Positions 19,611 to 29,589 of a stretch of 30,067 nt of DNA are shown here, piece after piece. Position numbers and translations under genes: made by a program. Under the pieces are notes generated by a model. The model made no database searches and was not told the origin of the DNA. It worked only from the letters and a program-made list of their open reading frames with translations. Each line of letters starts with the position of its first letter. Position 1 is the first letter of the stretch. The DNA is from Branchiostoma floridae. Taxonomy: Eukaryota; Chordata; Leptocardii; Amphioxiformes; Branchiostomatidae. Where the stretch lies: positions 1-30,067 of the forward strand of contig NW_023365590.1 in assembly GCF_000003815.2 (NCBI RefSeq). The letters run 5' to 3'.

Positions 19611-20040
19611 CAGGCTGAAGTTGGCCGCCGATTGGTAGCCTAAGATCCAGCCGCCGATTCGTCATTAGACAAAATATAGCATCCCATTCAGACGCCCATT
19701 CGAAGAAACAAAAAATTCCTAATTTCCTTTAAAAGCTTAAATGGATATCAATAACTGCTAGATATTGTCTGTTACCGCCCGATGTATGTATGTATAAACA
19801 TAAATAATAACAGAAAGTATGAATTCAACGATTAAGCACAAATAGTAGGCCCAATGGACGGCCAACTTCAGCCTGGTCTAAAATCGGCTGCCATACGTAT
19901 ACGGCTTGTAGAGCAATCTGCTACTTATCTAGACGTGGCCTGTGAATTTTTAAGACGAATTTAGATAGCGCATACCCTAACGTATTCAAAACAAGTATCA
20001 AATCTTACGGGCCGAATTTAATTAATGATAGAGGGGAATT

Positions 20041-20185
20041 AGCCTCCATAGCAGGCTCTCTATGGCCTTTTTTGGCACTTTTGCTGGCCATTTCTTTTTG
20101 TACTGGGTCACTGATTGCTGGCCTCTCTGATAGCCGGCCATTTTAAAATGCCAAAAAAGGCCATAGAGAGCCTGCTATGGAGGCT
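20041..20185. mobile_element. 145-bp MITE with 36-bp perfect TIRs and 11-bp target duplication
   Basis: The terminal inverted repeats (20041-20076 and 20150-20185) begin AGCCTCCATAGC and are perfect over 36 bp. AGAGGGGAATT flanks both sides (20030-20040 and 20186-20196). The same host sequence near 26140-26155 (read on the minus strand) has one AGAGGGGAATT and no insert, which confirms the empty site. A TSD of 9-11 bp with long TIRs is typical of Mutator-like elements. The superfamily is inferred. Confidence 0.9.
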
Positions 20186-20424
20186 AGAGGGGAATTAATT
20201 AATAGGAAATACCCAAGCAAAGGGGATGCTAAAATCGGCTGCCATATGGCTTGTAGAGCACTCTGCTACTTATCTAAACCTCTCCCGTGAACTTTTAATA
20301 CGAATTTAGATTGCATATACACCAACGTATTCAATACAAGTATCAAATCTTAAGGGCCGGATTTAATTGATAAACTAGAGGGGAACGTATTGTACTAAAA
20401 ACTTTCGCTGGCGTTTTAATGTAA

Positions 20425-20612
20425 GCATCATTAACTGCCTGTTTAGATCAAGTTTGACTGTATATACTGTAAATGCAGACTCTTTCGCGGTGGTTTTATA
20501 TTCGCGGTTTTCGCGGTGGCATCATTAACTGCCTGTTTAGATCAAGTTTGACTGTATATACTGTAAATGCAGACTCTTTCGCGGTGGTTTTATATTCGCG
20601 GTTTTCGCGGTG
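20425..20612 (+). repeat. 94-bp perfect tandem duplication
   Basis: GCATCATTAACTGCC starts at 20425 and again at 20519, and the two 94-bp copies look identical. Each copy contains TATACTGTAAATGCAG and TTCGCGGTGG, one end of the CpG-rich MITE family. The duplication is therefore recent and includes a MITE end. Partial inverted words (AACCACCGC) follow to about 20650. Confidence 0.9.
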
Positions 20613-20844
20613 GCCTCTTCATAGCGAACTCAAAACCACCGCAAACATTTCCCTTCTGTGTTCTGTCCGTGCCGTCTACGGCACTCCCTTCTCACAACAT
20701 GTATGTAGTATAACGTTACATTGTCAAAGTATGATGACATTTAGTTCGCATTCATTCATTTCTACATAACACCTACTGTATAACACCATGGTATACAACT
20801 ACAAGTATTACTGTACTAGTAATCAGAGGGTAGATATGGTTAGA

Positions 20845-21873
20845 TCAGTGACTGTCACAGTTGATCACGCCAGCACTGTCAAAGTCAAAAGTGAACTGTT
20901 CTGGTCGTTTGTAGCGCCCTTGACGAGTAACATGTAAGACTTTTTCTTTGGTTTGGCAAACAATATAGTCATTGTTGACGTACGTCTCTTTTAAGAATTT
21001 ATCTTTGAAGAAAATAAGTTTTGGTGACAATATACAATATAGTGTTGACAATACAGTGCGTATCTAATTTGAATATTCTCACGACACCCCCACATCTGGT
21101 GATCGTCACGAGACTTACAAATACGTGTACAATACTTGCTCTGTTCTTTTACACATATATGATTTGCTGGTCTTAAATGTTCTTGTGTCCCATCAACATG
21201 GGTCAACACCTGATCATTTTCTATCGGTTTGTGCTTCTATCAAACTTTATTCTATAAACCACAAGCGTATAAAATGAAAACTATGTCATAGTCGATCCAG
21301 GAAGTTATCAAATATTGAGTTCGGACACCTTACTGGATTTCTAAGCATACCATTTTTGTGAGCATGTTGTTAAAACTTCGTCCAAAAATGCACACAAAAT
21401 CATAGTTAATTCATCTTAGTGGAAACCGCAGCATCAGTGTCGAATGTACACTACACATCGCTGAGTCCTTACCTGAGAGTTTACTTGTCGTGCCTTCGTC
21501 CTCTGAATACAGAAGTCAAAAGAGACCGTGTGATGTGTTCATTTAGAGTTATGTCAGCTGTATATTCAGGTGTTACCCATTTAGTTACAGGGGTGTTTAA
21601 ACGTAATTTGAGGCGTATTGTCGAAATTCAGATGGCTGTAAATATTTTGTATTTGAAAAATTCATTCAGGTTGAATTTGCAACTTGTTGCGTTACTTTTT
21701 TTCCACATTTTCACCATCAGTATACAATAGCAAGCCGTGAAAATATGTGATAGCCGATCGCGACCAATTCCCATTTGGACAAATATGGCTGACAAGTCAA
21801 GTGGTTGTGGGACTAGTTTATATTTAAAACATTCCCACGGCAAAACAAAGTCGTTTTCATACGCCGTGAACAT
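20845..21873 (-). CDS. Possible four-exon small gene, function unknown
   Basis: Model on the minus strand: exon 1 is 21873-21715 (ATG, reads MFTAYENDFVLPWECFKYKL and on to ACYCILM; donor ATG|GTGAAA). Exon 2 is 21502-21473 (30 nt, RTKARQVNSQ; acceptor TTCTGTATTCAG, donor CTCAG|GTAAGG). Exon 3 is 21236-21119 (KHKPIENDQVLTHVDGTQE and on to SKYCTRI; donor GTATTT|GTAAGT). Exon 4 is 21002-20845 (ETYVNNDYIVCQTKEKVLHV, then TRQGRYKRPEQFTFDFD, stop TGA). Phases 0, 0 and 1 agree at all three junctions, giving about 154 aa. Exons 3 and 4 are the best supported. Exon 1 has a weak donor and exon 2 is very short. No family is recognised. No signal peptide or membrane segment is evident. Confidence 0.38.
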
Positions 21874-23180
21874 CACTGTTTAGTGTTACTGTAGTGCCAA
21901 ACATGTGGACGCCTGTCAGTATAATTAGTTCATTTTCGAATCGGTACAACATCAGGTCCACTGTTTTACGTCCGGTTTTACCGGACAGGTCCAACAAGAA
22001 AAATCGGTATAATTATACTTCACTGCACAACCTTTTCAGCCATGCTAATATCTATTGTCGTGTTGCAGCAGAATATGAGAAATGTGAACTCAAATTTTGG
22101 ACTCTTGAAACCTCTTTCACGATGTACTTTGTTATGATGCTGACTTGAACCTTTTTTCTACCTTAAAATAGTATGAACTTCTTAATTTCATTATGTGACA
22201 GACGAATAAATTACATGTAGTAATTTGGGTGATTTGGTATAGGGGAAGTTTTTGCACAAAATGTGGAGAGAAGTACCACATTATAGATCCAGTGCACACT
22301 GCATCAAAGGTACATAAAGTCTGTTTTGTTTTCCTAAAATCAGTTCCCCTCAATATGCTGTAAAATACAACAGGTTTTTCATAAAAGCAACAGTTGCCAT
22401 GTAAAATCTAGATCTGGCTTCTTTTGGCTCCACCCCTAGACTTGTTTCCATTTTTGTACTGAACACATATGACCCCGCATGACCTAAAAGCCGCCACTTT
22501 CGTCAGTGTGTGTTGCGGGCCGTCGACGCGTCAAAATTTGACCAAAGCCGGCCGATTTCTCAACAGTTATAATCAATATCGATGTCGCTACATCCTTCAA
22601 AATTATGACGAAGTCTGGCAACATTTTGGAAAAACTACGCGTGCCCGCGGTGGTCGTTGGAAACACGACGCGTGCCGCGGTTAAGATTTTAATCCGATTG
22701 CGTGGTCGCGGTCGCAAGTTTGAGTTTAATCCGATTGTATAAAACTCATGTGAACACATTTTTTTTAATCCGATAGAAAATTTCAATCGGATTCCTTGTT
22801 TAACACACTTGCAATTTTCTCATGTGAATCGACCGACACTGTAATACGTAAACACTGACCAGGACAGGATGAAGTCCTCCTCACCAAAATAAACTATGGA
22901 CAAAAATTATAGTCACAACTAGTTAGATACCGTTCCATTTCTGTAACTCTCAAGTTCCGAGCACAAAAGTACACACACATACTACTGACTATCGCTGACT
23001 GATAACTTTGTTTGGGGCCCCGGGGCTAAGTTTACTGCAGTCAGGGGTTGCATGACCTTGCATAGAATGAGTATGCTCACGCCCGTGACAGCTGAACTGG
23101 TTTGATTTAATTTGATTGGACGGAACTCGTGATCAACTGCTCCGCAGCCAACTGATGAGGATGATAATTTTAAAGCTGAG
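21874..23180. other. No firm gene; CpG-rich patch near 22.5-22.7 kb
   Basis: 22480-22690 is richer in CG (GTCGACGCG, CCCGCGGTGG, CGACGCGTGCCGCGG) and could be a promoter or first-exon region. AATCCGAT words recur at 22690-22795, including the hairpin AATCCGAT...ATCGGATT, probably the end of a small repeat element. Confidence 0.35.
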
Positions 23181-23392
23181 TACTGTAAATGCAGAAATGT
23201 TCGCGGTGGATTAATGTTCGTGGTTTTTGCGGCGGCTGCTTCACCGCGAATTTAAAAGCACCGCGAACATTTTTCCATAACAGTAAGGGATTACAGTACA
23301 TGGTCCTACCGCGAAATTAAAACCACCACAAAAAGTCAATTTTCCCGCTACCGCGAAATTAAATCCCCGCGAACTTAAATGCATTTACAGTA
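23181..23392 (+). mobile_element. CpG-rich TA-flanked MITE, copy 2
   Basis: Ends are TACTGTAAATGCAG and TGCATTTACAGTA, so the TIR is CTGTAAATGCA flanked by TA, as for Tc1/mariner-type elements. It is 212 bp with nested inverted TTCGCGGT and ACCGCGAA words, and is the inverse of 18971-19176. Confidence 0.88.
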
Positions 23393-24297
23393 TACTATGC
23401 AAACCTGCCGAAGGCCTGTGGCACTAAACCTTTCACAGAACAAAAAGCATGTCACCGAAATGACGCAAATGCTTCATATCAAGACATTTACTGCAAATTT
23501 GCAAATGCAGAATTAGACAAAGAAGAAAAAGAACACTGGAGTGTCGCATGATCAGAAGATTCTCCCAACCGAGCCATTGATTGGAAATTAGGTCAAACAG
23601 GTGTAAGCTGTTACTACCCATTCCATACTATCTACAGCTGTACATCAGATTGATGTCAAGATGATATCAATGTAATCATTTACTTCAGTACATGCGTACA
23701 TGAACATGGCTGTGTGAGACCATCGTATGTACAATAAAAAATGCTATGATCTGCTACGGCTGGGTATGTACGCTCCGAGTTCCTTGCCACCCTACTTTAC
23801 TGAGCACATAACGGTTCACCCCTTCTCACCATACCCCTCGACACAAAATCATCACCATATGCGACCTGTTTGTTGTGTTAGAACCAGCGGACCACGCAAG
23901 TTGGCCACCTAATTTATAAGGGCCAGATTTGAGTCTGGTCTCTGGGTCTCTGTTTTCTACAGAGCGATTTCCAGAAAGCTGGATAAAAACCCAAGTGTAG
24001 CCCGGTTACCAGCCCCCAGCCCGATCTGAAAAATATCTACCAACACAATAGAAATTGTTGAGGTTGGGGTCTGGTATCCAGACTGGTCCAGATGTATCAG
24101 GACGGGTAAAACCAAGGAGCTTTTATCCTTGGTAAAAAGTACGGGACTGGATTGGTCTAGACGGCATCGGACCTCGGAGCCTGGGTGACATGTCCATTCC
24201 TCTTTCGCATCGTGAAGTCGTCCTATCCAATTTGTCCCAATTAACAATTTCAGCGTTTATCTCTACAATTCAACCCAACCCCTCCCAACTCCCCGAT
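23393..24297. other. No gene recognised
   Basis: Anonymous sequence running into a 425-N gap. Short open frames show no domain motif or splice support. Confidence 0.4.
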
Positions 24298-24722
24298 NNN
24301 NNNNNNNNNNNNNNNNNNNNNNNNNNNNNNNNNNNNNNNNNNNNNNNNNNNNNNNNNNNNNNNNNNNNNNNNNNNNNNNNNNNNNNNNNNNNNNNNNNNN
24401 NNNNNNNNNNNNNNNNNNNNNNNNNNNNNNNNNNNNNNNNNNNNNNNNNNNNNNNNNNNNNNNNNNNNNNNNNNNNNNNNNNNNNNNNNNNNNNNNNNNN
24501 NNNNNNNNNNNNNNNNNNNNNNNNNNNNNNNNNNNNNNNNNNNNNNNNNNNNNNNNNNNNNNNNNNNNNNNNNNNNNNNNNNNNNNNNNNNNNNNNNNNN
24601 NNNNNNNNNNNNNNNNNNNNNNNNNNNNNNNNNNNNNNNNNNNNNNNNNNNNNNNNNNNNNNNNNNNNNNNNNNNNNNNNNNNNNNNNNNNNNNNNNNNN
24701 NNNNNNNNNNNNNNNNNNNNNN
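24298..24722. other. Assembly gap (425 N)
   Basis: 425 N, followed about 60 bp later by a long CTTT microsatellite, a likely cause of the assembly break. Confidence 0.99.
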
Positions 24723-24779
24723 TTTTTATATTTCAGCCATACATAGTATGGTGAAATATATTGTATTCGTAATGTTTCT

Positions 24780-24893
<114 letters not shown>

Positions 24894-24997
24894 CCTGTCA
24901 AATCTTCAAAGTGATTCATCTCCGCCGTTCCTGGACCGAATGACCTGAAATTCGTCACAGAGGTAGAATGGGCCAATACCTTGATGTGTTTTTCTCA

Positions 24998-25484
24998 TTT
25001 TTTTCATATCTGCCTCTAAAATGATTTTATTGAGGTTTAAAGGTCATGTTTTGACGCAAACGGTATATTTTGGCCCCCTGTACCCTGGTCTTACAATGGA
25101 ATGGCCTTGAATTTGGGGTAGATAGGCATTAGATAATTGGTAAAATGATCCAAGTAACATTTTTGGCATAAACTACTTTAAAATACTTAATTTCAGCACT
25201 TTTCTGAGGGGAAATTGGTTTTCTTTCGGCCTACTCCCGTGAACTCCAGTGACCCCACACACCTGCGCAGCCTGGGCTTTCGCGAGAGTTAATTGAATTT
25301 AATTGGGCCAGCCAATCAGCACCGAGGAACACGAATGCTAATTAATATTCATAAGCTGGCTTCCAAAGCCATATATACAGACAGAAACACATGCTTATTA
25401 CAGCCTTGCAGTGGCCCTACATGTGTGTGTCTGACCCTTTGCCCGGTTTAAAATTGTAGTTTGCGAGGATTTGGAGTTCAGACA
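24998..25484 (+). repeat. Duplicated unit, copy 1 left half
   Basis: Matches 27823-28408 almost base for base (for example CTGCGCAGCCTGGGCTTTCG and TTTGGAGTTCAGACA). The unit continues after the transposon at 27628 to about 27808. Identity appears above 90 percent by eye. The function of the unit is unknown. It contains a promoter-like CCAAT/TATA arrangement. Confidence 0.88.
25312..25377 (+). promoter_or_regulatory. Promoter-like CCAAT and TATA boxes, copy 1
   Basis: CCAATCAGC (25312-25320), octamer-like ATGCTAATTAAT about 15 bp later, and TATATA (25372-25377). The order and spacing resemble a compact RNA polymerase II promoter. If so, transcription would start near 25402, about 80 bp before the transposon insertion. 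The same elements are conserved in copy 2. No gene is identified downstream. Confidence 0.35.
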
Positions 25485-25514
25485 TACGAAGGACCATTGG
25501 GTCAAAACGTGTTT

Positions 25515-25790
25515 TAGCGAAAGAGCTGTGTGCTCACAGCGAATGGGCTGCGTGCTCGGCGAACGAGCTGTGTGCTCACAGCAAAGGGGCGGCGTGCTCG
25601 GCGAACGAGCTGTGTGCTCACAGCGAAAGGGCTGTGTGCTCGGCGAAGTACCTGTGTGCTCACAGAGAAAGAGCTGTGTGCTCACAGCAAAGGAGCTGCG
25701 TTCTCGGAGAAGGAGCTGTGCCTCACAGGAAAGGGGCTGTGTGCTCGGCGAACTTAGCTCCGCAGTGTGCTCACAGCGAAGGGGCTGTTA
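25515..25790 (+). repeat. 42-bp minisatellite in left TIR (array 2)
   Basis: About 6-7 units of GCTGTGTGCTCACAGCGAA alternating with GGCTGCGTGCTCGGCGAA. The units are more degenerate near the right edge (GCCTCACAGGAAAGG). Each typical unit has the GCTGTG/CACAGC hairpin. Confidence 0.88.
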
Positions 25791-26303
25791 CACCAGGCTG
25801 AAGCTGGCCGCTGATTGGTAGCCGCCGATCCAGCCGCCGATTCGTCATTAGACAAAACATAGCATCCCATTCCAAAATTCCTAATTTCCTTTAAAAGCTT
25901 AAATGGATATCAAAAACTGCTGCATATTGTCTATTATTACCGGTATATGTATATATAAACATAAATGATAACAGAAAGTAGTATATCAACGATTAAGCAC
26001 AATTAATAGACCCAATTGGGCGGCCAACTCCCGCCTAGTTCCTCTTAAATGTTAACGGGTCACGTTTAGATACGTAGCAGATTGCCCTACAAGCCTTTTG
26101 GCAGCCGATTTTAGCCCCCCTTTGCTTGGGTATTTCCTATGAGTTAATTCCCCTCTAGTTCATTAATGAAATCCGGCCCGTAATATTTGATATTTGTTTT
26201 GAATACGTCAGGGTTTGCGCTATCTAAATTCGTCTCAAAATTCACGGGCCACGTTTAGATAAGTAGCAGATTGCTCTACAAGCCGTATGGCAGCCGATTT
26301 TAG

Positions 26304-26510
26304 ACCAGGCTGAAGTTGGCCGCCGATTGGGCCTATTATTTGTGCTTAATCGCTGATATAATACTTTCTGTTATTATATATAACGGATCAGTTACATATA
26401 TTGGGTGGTAATAGACAACATCCAGCAGCTGCAGTTCATGAGCTTTTAAAGGATATCAGGAATTTTTAGTTTCTTCGAATGGGCGTCTGAATGATGCTTT
26501 GTTTTGTATA
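26304..26510 (-). repeat. Inverted internal block of the foldback element
   Basis: The reverse complement matches 25800-26040 and 19640-19878 (for example TCCTTTAAAAGCT, AACAGAAAGTA and GATTAAGCACAA). It forms an inverted pair inside the transposon. CTAAAATCGGCTGCC blocks adjoin it at 26070-26303 in reverse orientation. Confidence 0.75.
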
Positions 26511-27457
26511 TAAGGCCACGTTGATTTGATTATATGGATGACATCCGCGCTCGCACCAATTTTCGGCCATTTCCAAAAAAAAAAAAAAAACTTTTCGACC
26601 ACACAATAAATTGTGCAAAGCAGCTGTAAAATGAGCACAAATATTCCGTAGATTGAAAAAAAGTATCAGAAAACAGATATCTAATGCCATAGAATTCCAA
26701 AATGAATCTAAAGTCAAAGAATAAGATGTGAAAGGACAGAAAGAAAAAAAATCTATTGTTGGTTGGGGGAGGTACCAGTACAGGAAATTCAGGTCCAGAG
26801 GATCATTTCCAGGTCCGGACATGAACCTGGACCTGATTGTCTGTGGAAACTTGAGAACTGGCAATACTCAAATCAATGGTAATTGGTCAATTTTGCTACA
26901 AGTACAAAGGAATCTGTTTGGTGGATTATTGGACTCCCACTGCATTTTAAAATCCCATCTCAATGTAATAAAGGCTAACTGTCTCTGTACCTTAGACTGT
27001 AGAAACTTGGTGCAATTGACTATAAACTCTACTTGACTTCGCTCTTGTTGTCTTCTTGGCCCCCCGGTTAGACCCCAAATGGCTACCGACATAGTGTGTC
27101 CATTTTGTAATTGGTGAAACCTGTTCCTCTGTTTGTTTTTTCTGGTCTGTTTTTTTCGGATTGGTCCAAGAAGAAAAAAATGTTTTGCACCCGTATGATG
27201 TACTGGTCCCTACACCTAACTGTTGGTATACCAAACTATGTGTGTTTAGTCCTATGTTCAACCTTCCTGGCCACTTTGATTTCATACTGAAGGCAACTTT
27301 TTTTTTTGGCCAAACTTTTTTTTTATTCGCTCGCTCGCACCAGTTTTGGAGTTCCCTGATGATGTCATCCATATAATCAAATCAACTTGGCCTAAATGAC
27401 GAATCGGCGGCTGGATCGGCGGGTACCAATCGGCGGCTAACTTCAGCCTGGTGCACA

Positions 27458-27590
27458 CAGCTCCTTCGCCGAGCACGCAGCCCCTTTGCTGTGAGCACAG
27501 AGCTCCTTCGCCGAGCACGCAGCCCCTTTGCTGTGAGCGCACAGCTCTTTCGCCGAGCACGCAGCCCCTTTGCTGTGAGCACACAGCTCT
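27458..27590 (-). repeat. 42-bp minisatellite in right TIR (array 3)
   Basis: Inverted relative to arrays 1 and 2, about three units (GGGGCTGCGTGCTCGGCGAA and GAGCTGTGTGCTCACAGC). It is shorter than the left arm array, so the two TIRs have changed copy number independently. Confidence 0.88.
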
Positions 27591-27627
27591 TTCGCTAAAA
27601 CACGTTTTGACCCAATGGTCCTTCGTA

Positions 27628-27808
27628 CAGACAGGGTCATTTGAGCGGTAGCGGACGGTACGCATGCATTGCATTAGAATACAAGTCTTTGTCGTTGAAT
27701 TAATCAACATTCCGCATGGCAAAATCAATCATTCTCGGCATAGTTGACTTTGGTAGGGTTAGTTGAGACAATCGAGTAAATGTTACTTGGCGGAAAACGC
27801 GGGAAAAA
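27628..27808 (+). repeat. Duplicated unit, copy 1 right half
   Basis: Begins CAGACAGGGTCATTTGAG and ends near GCCAGTTTGCG. It aligns with 28403-28595 of copy 2. Confidence 0.88.
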
Positions 27809-28138
27809 ATTGCCAGTTTGCGATTTTTTTTCATTTCTGCCTCTTAAATGATTTTATTGATGTTTAAAGTTTATCTTTTGACCAAAACGATACATTTTGG
27901 CCCACACTGTACCTGGTATTACAATGGAATGACCTGAAATTTGGAGTAGATAGGCATTAAATAGTTGGTAAAATTATCCAAGTAAAATTTTGGCATAAAC
28001 TACTTTAAAATGCTTTATTTCACTACTTTTCTGAGGAGAAATTGGTTTTCTTTCGGCCTACTCGCGTGAACTCCAGTGACCCCACACACCTGCGCAGCCT
28101 GGGCTTTCGCGAGAGTTAATTGAATTTAATGGGGCCAG

Positions 28139-28204
28139 CCAATCAGCGCCGAGGAACACGAATGCTAATTAATATTCATAAGATGGCTTCCAATGCCGTA
28201 TATA
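28139..28204 (+). promoter_or_regulatory. Promoter-like CCAAT and TATA boxes, copy 2
   Basis: CCAATCAGC, ATGCTAATTAATATTC and GTATATAC are in the same order and spacing as in copy 1. No downstream gene is recognised. Confidence 0.33.
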
Positions 28205-28291
28205 CTGACAGAAACACATACATATTACAGCCTTACAGTGGCCATACATGTGTGTGTCACCCTTTGCCCGGTTAAAATTGTAGTTTGCGAG

Positions 28292-28391
28292 NNNNNNNNN
28301 NNNNNNNNNNNNNNNNNNNNNNNNNNNNNNNNNNNNNNNNNNNNNNNNNNNNNNNNNNNNNNNNNNNNNNNNNNNNNNNNNNNNNNNNNNN
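28292..28391. other. Assembly gap (100 N)
   Basis: Flanks are GTTTGCGAG and TTTGGAGTTC. Copy 1 has GCGAGGATTTGGAG at this place, so only two bases would be missing if the copies are colinear. Confidence 0.99.
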
Positions 28392-28595
28392 TTTGGAGTT
28401 CAGACAGGGTCATTTGAGAGGTAGCGGGCGGTACGCATGCATTGAACGTTAGAATACAAGTCTTTGTCGTTGAATTAATCAACATTTCGCATGGCGATAT
28501 CAATCATTCTCGGCAGAGTTAACTTTGGTAGGGTTAGTTGAGACATTTGAGAAAATGTTACTTGGCGGAAAACGCGGGAAAATTGGCCAGTTTGC

Positions 28596-29360
28596 GTTTA
28601 GTTTTGATACGTAGGTTTGACAGTGGTGAAACTGATTATTTTCTTATCAATATTTCTCGTCATAATTATTTGAACTGTAAATCTAAACAATTGGATTACA
28701 TGTGCAATTTTTATATGAATAAAGATCAGTGGGTACTAAAATTATGTGTAACTTATTGCTCTTTGTCAATAGATCAGCATTTTTTCTATAGTGGCCATAT
28801 GTCTATTTTGGCAACATTTCTCTCACTGTACTGGAAAGAAAAGTGATGTATTTTTCCCGAGCAAATGTAGGTACTTCTAGTGTTGTTGTTGTCTTTTATT
28901 ACGTAAACTTTGTACATTCAAAATGTAAGTAACTTTAAACTGCCAGAGTTTTAGCCCAATAAAACACTCTTAGTACCAGGGTATCACCACTGACCCCCGA
29001 AAAGAAACCCTCGAACAAGGTGGAAACTCCTATCCTCCGGGTCTCTCACGCCACGAGCAGGAAATTATAACACTAACACAACAAGATTACGCCCGTTGGC
29101 TGTTGCATACAAAGTAAAACAATTTAACAGTGGTATGCAGGAGGATTTACTTAACAAAGAAGGAAATGAAATATATAGATAGAGCCACATCAAGTTAAGT
29201 TGTTGGTCCTGGAATTTTTCAGAAAAGAAATGAAGAAGAAATGAAACGAAAGACCGGTAAATTCTTTTAAAAATTCGAGACGTCTCCGTTTATGTAATGG
29301 CTCATGCAAAACAAGAAGAAGATTTAAGTTTTCATCTTGAAAAAAAAAACACTCCTACTG
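28596..29360. other. No gene recognised
   Basis: AT-rich. A plus-strand open frame at 28538-28846 crosses out of the duplicated unit and has no motif. AATAAAG occurs near 28720. Confidence 0.4.
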
Positions 29361-29369
29361 CACAGTACC

Positions 29370-29576
29370 TACTCTCCAAGCAGAGGTTAGGCTTCGGCTG
29401 TTCTTTTAATATTTTTTTAGTCGTTTTATCGGGCTTTCTATTTTGTCATTTTTCTTGAAGTACGCCTGCAGTAGGTTTTGACACAGTAAGAAATAAAAGA
29501 AATAGAAAGCCCGATAAAAAAGACTACAAAAAAACGTAAAAAAAACAGCCGGAGCCTAACCTCAGCTTGGAGAATA
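29370..29576. mobile_element. 207-bp MITE with long imperfect TIRs and 9-10 bp target duplication
   Basis: The left end is TACTCTCCAAGCAGAGGTTA and the right end (reverse complement) TATTCTCCAAGCTGAGGTTA. The arms of about 85 bp also share GGCTGTT and TATCGGGCTTTCTATTT. CACAGTACC flanks both sides (29361-29369 and 29577-29585). A 9-bp TSD with long TIRs suggests a Mutator-like origin. It has no coding capacity. Confidence 0.88.
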
Positions 29577-29589
29577 CACAGTACCTGCA

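Larger units (their letters stand above)
19340..20392 (+). mobile_element. Foldback-type DNA element, one end only
   Basis: It starts TACGAAGGACCATTGGG, identical to both ends of the complete element at 25485-27627. A minisatellite follows (19374-19610), then CCAGGCTGAAGTTGGCCGCC, and then two direct copies of a block of about 195 bp beginning CTAAAATCGGCTGCC (19878 and 20229). The first copy is split by the 145-bp element at 20041. No right-hand TACGAAGG end is seen, so it is truncated or rearranged. Confidence 0.7.
25485..27627. mobile_element. 2.14-kb foldback-type DNA transposon with minisatellite TIRs
   Basis: Both ends are TACGAAGGACCATTGGGTCA (25485 forward, 27627 reverse), flanked by CAGACA (25479-25484 and 27628-27633). 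The duplicate unit at 28392-28410 has one CAGACA and no insert. The inverted arms contain 42-bp minisatellites of different length: left 25515-25790, right 27458-27590. CCAGGCTGAAG and the CCGATTCGTCATT block follow the arrays. A second nested inverted repeat lies inside (about 26511-26560 against 27340-27393, GTTGATTTGATTATATGGAT). The middle has no transposase-like frame, so it is non-autonomous. A 6-bp TSD is unusual. Only a few superfamilies are known for this size (for example IS3EU or Dada), and none is assigned. Confidence 0.88.
27823..28595 (+). repeat. Duplicated unit, copy 2 with empty transposon site
   Basis: A continuous copy of the unit that is split in copy 1. It contains the CCAAT (28139-28147) and TATA (28199-28204) arrangement, the uninterrupted junction TTCAGACAGGGTCATTTGAG, and the shared tail CTTGGCGGAAAACGCGGG. 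The 100-N gap sits just before the junction. Confidence 0.88.

Noticed and set aside
19278-19643. Cys-rich repeat proteins in several frames over the 42-bp arrays (also near 25.5 and 27.5 kb)
   Set aside because: All frames are open because the unit is 42 bp without stops. The arrays lie inside transposon ends, and copy number and phase vary.
21785-21883. Plus-strand 32-aa frame starting ATGGCTGACAAG
   Set aside because: It is antisense to the candidate exon 1 on the minus strand, has no splice or motif support, and is short enough to be chance.
22605-22742. Plus-strand 45-aa frame MTKSGNILEKLRVPAVVVG...
   Set aside because: It ends within AATCCGATT repeat words and has no recognisable motif. 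It may be chance in a CpG-rich patch.
26466-27372. Open frames in the centre of the foldback transposon
   Set aside because: No transposase or other motif. Low-complexity A and T runs break the region, and overlapping frames on both strands look like chance.
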